A stretch of DNA of 9,628 bases, from contig JADZGG010000050.1 in NCBI GenBank assembly GCA_020854015.1, forward strand, positions 1-9,628. Direction: 5' to 3'. Position 1 is the stretch's first letter. The number at the start of each line of letters is the position of its first letter. The notes under the pieces were generated by a model. It worked only from the letters and a program-made list of their open reading frames with translations. It did not search any database and was not told the origin of the DNA. Source of the DNA: Flavobacteriales bacterium. Lineage in GTDB: Bacteria > Bacteroidota > Bacteroidia > Flavobacteriales_F > PHOS-HE28. This document shows, one piece after another, positions 1 through 6,364 of this stretch. A program made the position numbers and the translations under genes.

Positions 1-1146
1 GGTGCTGTAGGTGGCGAGCAGCGACACGCGCCTTCCTTCCCCGTACTTCTCGAACAGCCGGCGTGTGATGTGGTCACGGTCCTTCCAGCTGAAGTCGATG
101 TCGAAGTCGGGCGGCTTGTCGCGCGCCGGGTTGATGAAGCGTTCGAAGTAGAGGTCGAGCTCGATGGGGTCCACGTCGGTGATGCCAAGGCAATAGGCCA
201 GCAGGCTGTTCGCTCCGCTGCCGCGCCCCACGTGGAAAAAGCCCTGCGACTTCGCGAAGCTCACCAGGTCCCAGTTGATGAGGAAGTAGCTCACGAAGTC
301 CTTCATCTCGACGGTGCGCAGCTCGTGCTCCATCCGTTCGCGCTCCACTGCGGAGGGATGGGCATAGCGGTAATGAAGGCCTTGCTCCGCCAGTTCGTGC
401 AACAAGCGCCGGTCCTCCTCCGCATCGCCGCTCCAGTTCCTCCGGTTCTTGCTGTGGTCGAAGGCGAAGTCCACCTCGCATTGCTCCAGCAAGGCCTGCG
501 TGCGCAGCAACAGCTCCGGAGCTTCATCATAGGCCCGTACCACCTCCTCCGCCGTGAGGAAACGCTCTTCCATGGGAGCGAGGTCCCGCCCAGTGAGAAG
601 CGTGTGCAGGGTGTTGTTGTGCATGGCGCGCAGCAGGCGGTGCGTGTTGTGGTCGGTCTTGTGACGGAAGGTGGCCGACGTGAGCGCTACGTACTTCTCC
701 TTTGGGTGCGTATGCCGCGCGAAGCGCAGCCGGTTCAGGTCGCAAGGCCGCACCCCGATGAACTCGTTCACACGCAGCTGTTCCGGGATATGCGCGGCAC
801 CGAAGGGATAGAGAATGAAGGCATCCGTCAGCTCGGGCGCTTGTTCCGGCAGCGGATCACCGTCCAATAGATCGTCCGTGAGCAGGCTGTTCAGCTGATG
901 CAACCCATCGTTATTGCGCGCAAGACCTACATAGAGCTGGCGAATACCCCGTCGAAAGTCGATGCCCGCCACGGGCTTCACCCCGTGGTGCTCGGCCTGC
1001 CGAAAGAACTCGCTATGCCCGGCCGAGCAGTTGATGTCAGTGAGCGCAACATGCACATGTCCATCGGCCTGTGCCTGAGCTAGTACGTGTTCTGGAGATA
1101 GAACACCGTACTTGAAACTGAACCAACTGTGGGCATTGATGAGCAT
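1..1146 (-). CDS. dnaE: DNA polymerase III alpha subunit (DnaE family), N-terminal 382 codons, partial
   Basis: This is the catalytic subunit of a bacterial C-family replicative or translesion DNA polymerase. The frame is open from an ATG at 1146 to the left edge, so the C-terminal part lies outside. The protein starts MLINAHSWFSFKYG, an N-terminal PHP domain. VGRGSGANS begins near residue 306, followed by ITDVDPIELDLYFERF and then PPDFDIDF. Asp347 and Asp349 in that last motif match the first two catalytic aspartates of the polymerase palm. The PHP domain looks degenerate: NAHS replaces the usual HxH, and LTDIN (Asp37-Asn39) replaces LTDHG, so it is probably not an active exonuclease. This variant resembles the flavobacterial DnaE type as I recall it, which may be a second, shorter paralogue rather than the main replicase. 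The start is fixed by alignment of the first residues with the family; no Shine-Dalgarno sequence is visible. It is divergent from the DUF4421 gene. Family confidence is very high; replicase versus error-prone role is unresolved. Confidence 0.95.
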   Translation of the reverse strand, partial: MLINAHSWFSFKYGVLSPEHVLAQAQADGHVHVALTDINCSAGHSEFFRQAEHHGVKPVAGIDFRRGIRQLYVGLARNNDGLHQLNSLLTDDLLDGDPLPEQAPELTDAFILYPFGAAHIPEQLRVNEFIGVRPCDLNRLRFARHTHPKEKYVALTSATFRHKTDHNTHRLLRAMHNNTLHTLLTGRDLAPMEERFLTAEEVVRAYDEAPELLLRTQALLEQCEVDFAFDHSKNRRNWSGDAEEDRRLLHELAEQGLHYRYAHPSAVERERMEHELRTVEMKDFVSYFLINWDLVSFAKSQGFFHVGRGSGANSLLAYCLGITDVDPIELDLYFERFINPARDKPPDFDIDFSWKDRDHITRRLFEKYGEGRRVSLLATYST

Positions 1147-1281
1147 GGTCGGGGATCGACAGGGAACGCGTCGATCGGCGTTCAATAATGTAGTGTACGG
1201 ACACACACTTCCATTCCCCGCTCCACGTTCACTTCCTCGCCCCGAGGCAACGCCTCCCCATGGACCTACCTTCGCCGAGTC
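1147..1281. promoter_or_regulatory. Divergent intergenic region between dnaE and the DUF4421 gene
   Basis: These 135 bases must hold the promoters of both divergent genes. Two small symmetries are visible. An imperfect palindrome GTGTACGGACAC lies at about 1192-1203 (10 of 12 positions symmetric). A perfect 5-bp inverted repeat, GAGGC-AAC-GCCTC, lies at 1244-1256, about 25 bases before the DUF4421 start. I could not place a convincing Bacteroidota promoter (TTG plus TAnnTTTG) on either strand, so the regulatory assignment rests on gene orientation only. Confidence 0.4.
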
Positions 1282-2352
1282 ATGCGACCGGCCTGCTTCG
1301 CCATTTCTTTCGCGCTGGTCGGGCTCCTACCGGTCATCGGCCGTGCCCAGAAACATGCCAAGCCACCACGCAACTCCGGTTACGACAGCACCTATGTGCT
1401 CGATTACACGCACATCATCACCGGGCGCACCTACCTCAGCACCAAGTCGAACGCCTTCCAGCTCCTGGACCGCGAGACCGAACAGGACCTGCTCTACCGA
1501 CCGAACAACCGGGTGAACCTTGGACTTGGGGCCAGTTATCGTGCCTACACGCTGAACATCGGCATCGGTTTCGGCTTTCTTAATCGCGATGCGCAGGATA
1601 AAGGTGAGACCGATTACTTGGACGCGCAGATCAACTACTTCTCGCGCCACTTCGCCACCAACGTGTTCTTTCAAGTGTACAAGGGCTACTACCTCGACTC
1701 GTACACCACCGCACAGCTCAATTGGCCGAACACGGTGACACGTCCGTTCCGTGCGGACATCCGCCAGGCGAACGCGGGCTTCAGCTCGCTCTACATCTTC
1801 AACAACGAGCGTTTCAGCTACCGTGCCGCCTTCAACCAGGACGCCTGGCAGCGGCGCAGTGCAGGTTCGTTCCTGGCCGGCGCCTACCTCACCTACTACT
1901 CCGTGCAGGGCGATTCCACCTTGATGCCATCGGTGTTAAGCGCACGCTTCGACCCTACGTTGAACTTCGATAAGGCGAGCTTCCTGGACTTCGGGGCCAT
2001 GGGCGGCTATGCACACACCTTTGTAATACGCGAACATTGGTTCATGACCGTGTCCGGAGCGCTCGGCATCGGTGGTAGCGTGTACCGGACATCACCCGAT
2101 CCAGTGGAAGGCGGGACCGTCCGCGGCCGGTTGCACCCTGGCTACCATGGCCAACTTCGATCTGCCGGGGGGTATAACGGACGAAGCATCTGCGCGGCGG
2201 TCAGCTTCAACGTGGAAACGATCATGAACTCCATGGGCGGGTCCGAAGCCTTCCAATGGACCGTCGGCAACCTGCGCCTCACGGTGGCGAAACGCTTCAA
2301 CAAGCGCCTGAAGACCGTGGACCGTGTGATCAAGAACGTGACCGGCGAATGA
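1282..2352 (+). CDS. DUF4421 family protein, predicted outer-membrane beta-barrel
   Basis: This is a 356-residue exported protein of unknown function. Residues 1-22 form a signal peptide (MRPACFAISFALVGLLPVIG), with likely cleavage after GRA22. The mature part follows the DUF4421 pattern known from Bacteroidota: YDSTYV near residue 34, YLSTKSNAF near 51, YRPNNRVNLGLGASY near 72 and YLDAQINYF near 112. QVYKGYYL near 131 completes the pattern. Alternating hydrophobic and polar residues with many aromatics, and repeated Gly-rich turns (LGLGAS, NIGIGFGFL), suggest membrane-spanning beta strands. The C terminus (KRFNKRLKTVDRVIKNVTGE) is basic and does not end in the aromatic residue typical of many porins. 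Location in the outer membrane is an inference. The gene is divergent from dnaE and converges on the metallo-hydrolase gene, with 9 bases between the stops. No enzymatic motif is visible. Confidence 0.85.
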   Translation: MRPACFAISFALVGLLPVIGRAQKHAKPPRNSGYDSTYVLDYTHIITGRTYLSTKSNAFQLLDRETEQDLLYRPNNRVNLGLGASYRAYTLNIGIGFGFLNRDAQDKGETDYLDAQINYFSRHFATNVFFQVYKGYYLDSYTTAQLNWPNTVTRPFRADIRQANAGFSSLYIFNNERFSYRAAFNQDAWQRRSAGSFLAGAYLTYYSVQGDSTLMPSVLSARFDPTLNFDKASFLDFGAMGGYAHTFVIREHWFMTVSGALGIGGSVYRTSPDPVEGGTVRGRLHPGYHGQLRSAGGYNGRSICAAVSFNVETIMNSMGGSEAFQWTVGNLRLTVAKRFNKRLKTVDRVIKNVTGE

Positions 2353-2361
2353 GCGTTCCGC

Positions 2362-3489
2362 TCACTGCACCTCATCCCACCAACGCTCGCTCAAGCTCAG
2401 ATCCGGACCGTTGACGATGCGGCCGATGCGCGGCGTGAGCAAGGTTAGACCGAGTTGCCTGGCCTTGGCCGAGACCCGCTCCACCGGCTCTTTCCAGGGG
2501 TGCAAGGCGAGGTTGAACTTGGCCCAATGAATGGGCATCAGCACCTTGGCCTTCACCTCCATTGCGGCCTGGGCGGTCTCCTCGGGCATCATGTGGATGT
2601 TCGCCCAGTTCTCGTTGTAGGCACCACATTCCAGCAGCGCCATATCGAAGGGGCCGAGCTTTTCGCCGATCTCCTTGTAAGAAGGCGAGTAACCTGAATC
2701 AGCACCGAAAAAGATCCGTTTCGTTCGACCCTCCAGGGCCCATGCTCCCCACAAAGTGCTGAATCGGTTGGTGAGGCTGCGACCCGTGAAGTGGCGTGAA
2801 GGCGCCAGGGTCAGCTTCACAGGTCCCACCTGCAGGCTTTCCCACCAGTCGTGCTCCGTGATCTCGGCGGCGGGAACACCCCAATACTCGAGATGCGCAC
2901 CTACGCCCAGCGGCATGACCCAGCGGTGCACCTTGTCCTTCAACAACAGGATGGTCTCGTGGTCCAGGTGGTCGTAATGGTCATGTGACAGCAGCACCAC
3001 ATCCACGTGCGGCAGCTGGTCCACGCTCATGTGCCGGTCGTAGTTGAAACGCTTCGGGCCGAAGAAGGAGAAGGTGCTGGCACGTTCCCCGAACACCGGA
3101 TCGGTCAGAAAGGTCACCCCATCCATCTTCAACAGCAAGGAGGAGTGACCGAACCACGACACCGCAATGGCCGTGTCCGGAACATGAGCCCACGCCACTG
3201 GATCGAAGGGCACGGTCGGGATGGTATCCGTCGGCTCCTGTCCATTTCCACCGGAGATCATGTTCCCAAGCACCTTCAACAGCCCCTTGAAAGGGATGGA
3301 CATGTCGGTCTCCACCAGATTCTGGAACTTCCCCTCGCGGTAGTTGGGGGATGCCTGGATCCGCGCCAAGCGTGCGCCCTCAGGGTTGGAACCGATGCGA
3401 GGTGAGAAACGGAAGTACAGCGCCACCGCGACCACAACCAGGATGACGAGGGCGAGAAGGGACCAGAGGAACATGCGCAGGATCCGCAT
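2362..3489 (-). CDS. Membrane-anchored MBL-fold hydrolase, NAPE-PLD-like/UlaG-like
   Basis: This is a 375-residue metal-dependent hydrolase of the metallo-beta-lactamase fold. Residues 7-26 form one hydrophobic helix after a basic N terminus (MRILRMFLWSLLALVILVVV), so the enzyme is probably anchored in the inner membrane with its active site outside the cytoplasm. The metal site is complete: HDHYDH at 169-174, His233 in SRHFTGR, Asp264 in GADSGY and His321 in IHWAKF. The stretches TLWGAWALEG, FFGADSGYSPSYKEIGEKLG and PFDMALLECGAY are typical of the group containing N-acylphosphatidylethanolamine phospholipase D and UlaG. A phospholipid or other phosphodiester substrate is possible but is not shown by sequence. 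The ATG at 3489 was chosen because it places the membrane helix at the N terminus; an in-frame ATG at 3528 would add 13 polar residues. The gene is divergent from the phosphatase gene and convergent with the DUF4421 gene. Confidence 0.9.
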   Translation of the reverse strand: MRILRMFLWSLLALVILVVVAVALYFRFSPRIGSNPEGARLARIQASPNYREGKFQNLVETDMSIPFKGLLKVLGNMISGGNGQEPTDTIPTVPFDPVAWAHVPDTAIAVSWFGHSSLLLKMDGVTFLTDPVFGERASTFSFFGPKRFNYDRHMSVDQLPHVDVVLLSHDHYDHLDHETILLLKDKVHRWVMPLGVGAHLEYWGVPAAEITEHDWWESLQVGPVKLTLAPSRHFTGRSLTNRFSTLWGAWALEGRTKRIFFGADSGYSPSYKEIGEKLGPFDMALLECGAYNENWANIHMMPEETAQAAMEVKAKVLMPIHWAKFNLALHPWKEPVERVSAKARQLGLTLLTPRIGRIVNGPDLSLSERWWDEVQ

Positions 3490-3683
3490 TGGGTGGATGG
3501 AAGAACGTCGCAAAGGTCCATATGACAAGGATCTCGGTACCGCCGGTCATCCCAGCCCGTTCCCGTTCAACCTTGGATCAAAGCCCTTCGGAGACGACCA
3601 GATCCTCGGTTCCTCGTACTTTCATGCCACCGTCGCTTGGAACACGACCGCAGCACTCGAACACGACCTCTTGGTCCACGCTC
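3490..3683. promoter_or_regulatory. Divergent intergenic region between the MBL hydrolase and phosphatase genes
   Basis: These 194 bases separate two divergent genes and should contain both promoters. The plus strand stays open here in the phosphatase frame, but the encoded residues are polar, Ser/Pro/Thr-rich and lie before an obvious signal peptide, so I do not regard them as coding. On the minus strand GACCTTTG (about 3519-3512) matches the Bacteroidota -7 element TAnnTTTG at five of six defined positions, but no partner TTG sits at the expected distance. No operator-like repeat was recognised. Confidence 0.35.
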
Positions 3684-6266
3684 ATGCCCTTCCTGCTCAA
3701 TAGATCCATCGCACTGTCCGCCATGATCTTCGGCCTGTCCGCCTTGGCACAGGATGTTCCCCTGATCCCTTTCGGATCGACGTGGAAATACCTTGACAAT
3801 GGCACCAACCAAGGCACGGCATGGCGCGCCAATGCCTTCAATGACGCCACCTGGGCCAGTGGCCCGGCAGAACTTGGCTATGGCGATGCTGATGAAGCCA
3901 CCGTGGTGAGCTACGGTCCGAACGCGAGCGCGAAGTACATCACCACCTACTTCCGAAGGTCGTTCACCCTGGCAAGTGCCAACGCATACGCCGGGTACCG
4001 TCTGCGCATCAAGCGGGACGATGCTTTCGTGGTTCACCTGAACGGGGTGGAAGTGATGCGACAGAACTTCGACCAGGTGACGATCAGTTCCACGACGCTG
4101 GCCTATCAATCCATTGCCGATAGCGAGGAACCCAAGTTGCTCAGCGAGATCCTGATACCCGCGCAGTTCATCGCAGGCACCAACATGCTGGCCGTTGAGG
4201 TGCACCAGGGCGCAGTGACCAGCTCCGACCTGAGCTTCGACCTGGAGCTGATGGGCCTTGATGCAGCTCCCGGCCTTTTCCGCGGGCCTTATCTGCAAGC
4301 CGCTGCTCCGACCAGCGTGGTCGTGAAATGGAAGACCGACGTGCCCAGCACTTCACGCGTGCGATACGGACCCGCCGTGGGTCAACTGACGAATGCGGCC
4401 ATCGATGCCGCGCTTGTCCTTGAACACGAAGTGACCGTGCAGGGGCTCGTGCCCGGCACCACATACTACTATGCCGTCGGGACCACCGGCCAGGACCTTG
4501 CTGGCGATGAAGCGACCTACTTCTTCCGGACCGCTCCAGCACCAGGCACACCAACTGCCACGCGCATCTGGGCGATCGGTGATGCCGGCACTGGCTACGC
4601 CTCACAGGCCGGTGTCCGCGATTCCTACATCAGCTTCATCAACGCTTCGCGCAAAGCGGATGTATGGCTGATGCTCGGCGACAACGCTTACACGCATGGC
4701 CGGGAGTGCGAGTATCAGTTGGGGATCTTCCAGAACATGTACGAACCGATCCTGAGAAACACCTCGCTTTTCCCTTGCGTAGGCAACCACGACTACTACA
4801 GCGGCGCGAACGGGCTCACGAACACCGGCACCTACTACACCCTCTTCGCCCCCCCGAAGCTTGGTGAGGCCGGGGGAGTTGCCAGCAACACCGAAGCCTA
4901 TTACAGTTTCAACTACGGCAACGTGCACTTCATCTCGCTGGACAGCTATGGTGTTTCACGCGCGACCACCGGCGCCATGGCCACTTGGCTGACCAACGAC
5001 ATCACGCAGGCACAGGCACAGCAACAGTGGATCATCGTGTATTGGCACCATCCGCCGTACACCAAAGGCTCGCACGACAGTGATAACGTTGGCGATAGCG
5101 GTGGTCTGATGCGCGACATGCGCGAGAACATTCTGCCCATCATCGAAGCACATGGCGTGGACCTGGTGCTGAGCGGACACAGTCACAGTTACGAACGCTC
5201 CTTTCTGATCAACGGTCATTACGGGGTCAGCAGTACGTTCAACACCACCACCATGCGCTTGAACAGCGGTTCGGGACGGGTCAATGAGATCGGGCCTTAT
5301 GCCAAGCCGGGTGTCATCACTCCGAACATGGGCACAGTGTACGCTGTATGCGGTGTCAGCGGAAAGAAGGATGCCACCGGTACGTTGAACCATCCGGCGA
5401 TGTTCCTGAGCACCTACGCCCATTTCGGCAGCATGGTGATCGATGTTGTCGGGAACACGCTCTCCGCCAAGTTCCTGAACGATCAGGGTGCGATCATAGA
5501 CAACTTCGACATCCGAAAAAGCTTCCCGGTGGTGCGCGTCGCCGTCAAGGCCTTGCTTGATGGGCCTTATGACCCTTTGACCTTCCTCATGAGGGATGAC
5601 CTGAGGACGGCCGCATTGATACCGGTGAGCCAACCCTATGGAACGCTGTTCCCCGCGATCGGAGAAGGAAATGCTGGCACGGTTGCACCTCAAGTGCTCA
5701 CCACGACCGGCAACGACGCTATTGTGGATTGGGTGGTGGTTGAACTTCGAGATGCGCTTGCACAAAGGACCATCGTGGCCCGCAAAGCCGCTTTGCTGCA
5801 ACGGGATGGCGATGTTGTCGCGGAGGATGGCACTTCGCCGGTTGAATTCAGCGTGCCTTTGGGCAACTATCATGTGGCGCTCCGCCATCGGAACCATTTG
5901 GGCTGCATGACCGCTGAAGCACTGGCGCTCTCGTCCACGGCCACTGCTGTGGACCTTACTGACCCCACATTTATCACTTGGGGCATGAACGCAAGACGCA
6001 CCGTGAGCGGACGGATGACCCTATGGAGCGGGGACCTGGTGAAGGACGGGCAAGTGAAGTACACTGGAAGCGACAATGATCGCGATCCGATCCTGCAGGC
6101 CATCGGTGGAACAACACCCACGAATTCCGCGAGCGGTTATCTGGCGGTGGACCTGAACATGAACGGGATGGTCCACTATACCGGCACCGACAATGATCGC
6201 GATCCGATCCTGATGAACATCGGTGGTACGGTGCCGAGCAACGTCCTCTTCGAGCAACTTCCATAA
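3684..6266 (+). CDS. Secreted purple-acid-phosphatase-like metallophosphoesterase with dockerin-like C-terminal module
   Basis: This is an 860-residue multidomain exported protein, probably a phosphomonoesterase or related phospho-ester hydrolase. Residues 1-22 are a signal peptide (MPFLLNRSIALSAMIFGLSA, cleaved near ALA-Q). Residues about 30-195 form a galactose-binding-like domain (GYGDADEATVVSYG, RDDAFVVHLNGVEV). Residues about 198-285 are the fibronectin-III-like N-terminal domain of purple acid phosphatases (GPYLQAAAPTSVVVKW, TTYYYAVG). Residues about 293-610 are the calcineurin-like catalytic domain with every expected ligand motif: GDAG (Asp300), GDNAY (Asp333, Tyr336), GNHD (Asn368), WHHPPY (His455/456) and GHSH (His499, His501). 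Residues about 614-760 form a beta-rich domain I cannot name. Residues 783-850 carry two dockerin-like repeats, and the protein ends in EQLP. I see no canonical type IX secretion C-terminal domain. The start at 3684 is chosen for the signal peptide; an upstream ATG at 3489 would add 65 unlikely residues. Confidence 0.92.
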   Translation: MPFLLNRSIALSAMIFGLSALAQDVPLIPFGSTWKYLDNGTNQGTAWRANAFNDATWASGPAELGYGDADEATVVSYGPNASAKYITTYFRRSFTLASANAYAGYRLRIKRDDAFVVHLNGVEVMRQNFDQVTISSTTLAYQSIADSEEPKLLSEILIPAQFIAGTNMLAVEVHQGAVTSSDLSFDLELMGLDAAPGLFRGPYLQAAAPTSVVVKWKTDVPSTSRVRYGPAVGQLTNAAIDAALVLEHEVTVQGLVPGTTYYYAVGTTGQDLAGDEATYFFRTAPAPGTPTATRIWAIGDAGTGYASQAGVRDSYISFINASRKADVWLMLGDNAYTHGRECEYQLGIFQNMYEPILRNTSLFPCVGNHDYYSGANGLTNTGTYYTLFAPPKLGEAGGVASNTEAYYSFNYGNVHFISLDSYGVSRATTGAMATWLTNDITQAQAQQQWIIVYWHHPPYTKGSHDSDNVGDSGGLMRDMRENILPIIEAHGVDLVLSGHSHSYERSFLINGHYGVSSTFNTTTMRLNSGSGRVNEIGPYAKPGVITPNMGTVYAVCGVSGKKDATGTLNHPAMFLSTYAHFGSMVIDVVGNTLSAKFLNDQGAIIDNFDIRKSFPVVRVAVKALLDGPYDPLTFLMRDDLRTAALIPVSQPYGTLFPAIGEGNAGTVAPQVLTTTGNDAIVDWVVVELRDALAQRTIVARKAALLQRDGDVVAEDGTSPVEFSVPLGNYHVALRHRNHLGCMTAEALALSSTATAVDLTDPTFITWGMNARRTVSGRMTLWSGDLVKDGQVKYTGSDNDRDPILQAIGGTTPTNSASGYLAVDLNMNGMVHYTGTDNDRDPILMNIGGTVPSNVLFEQLP
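6030..6233 (+). repeat. Two in-frame dockerin-like 39-residue repeats
   Basis: Inside the phosphatase gene, residues 783-809 (GDLVKDGQVKYTGSDNDRDP, then ILQAIGG) and 823-848 (DLNMNGMVHYTGTDNDRDP, then ILMNIGG) are copies of one unit at a 39-residue period. Each begins with a D-x-N/V-x-D/N-G calcium-loop-like pattern, as in type I dockerins and EF hands, and then has the invariant DNDRDPIL. At the DNA level 6071-6095 and 6188-6212 are identical over 25 bases, exactly 117 bases apart. Calcium binding is inferred from the loop pattern only. Confidence 0.8.
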
Positions 6267-6364
6267 CACCTTCTCGCTTATCAGGAACGCGAAAGCGATC
6301 GCAGGATGATCTCCCACGACCGCTCACGCGAACGTCAAGACCCGGTCCGCGGGTCGACCAATAC
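6267..6364. other. Convergent intergenic spacer between phosphatase and toroid protein genes
   Basis: These 98 bases lie between two convergent stop codons. They contain two inverted repeats: TCGCTT at 6274-6279 with AAGCGA at 6293-6298 (13-base loop), and the tighter GACCCG/CGGGTC pair listed separately. No open frame with a plausible product was seen. Confidence 0.5.
6339..6355. terminator. Possible bidirectional terminator hairpin
   Basis: GACCCG (6339-6344) and CGGGTC (6350-6355) form a perfect 6-bp GC-rich stem with a 5-base loop between two convergent genes, where a bidirectional terminator would be expected. No run of T follows on either strand, so it is not a classical factor-independent terminator. 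Confidence 0.35.

Noticed and set aside
70..870. Long open frame on the plus strand (266 codons)
   Set aside because: It is antisense to the dnaE frame, which carries unmistakable polymerase motifs. High GC content gives long accidental frames on the opposite strand.
3490..3528. 13-residue upstream extension of the MBL hydrolase
   Set aside because: The extra residues are polar and precede a typical membrane-anchor start at 3489; not excluded, but less likely.
3489..3683. 65-residue N-terminal extension of the phosphatase
   Set aside because: It is Ser/Thr/Pro-rich with no similarity to a known start and would bury the clear signal peptide starting at 3684.
3567..4298. Minus-strand open frame of 243 codons
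   Set aside because: It lies wholly antisense to the galactose-binding-like and signal peptide region of the phosphatase and shows no domain of its own.
4956..5897. Minus-strand open frame of 313 codons
   Set aside because: It is antisense to the catalytic and following domains of the phosphatase; its composition looks like a shadow frame and it has no recognisable motif.
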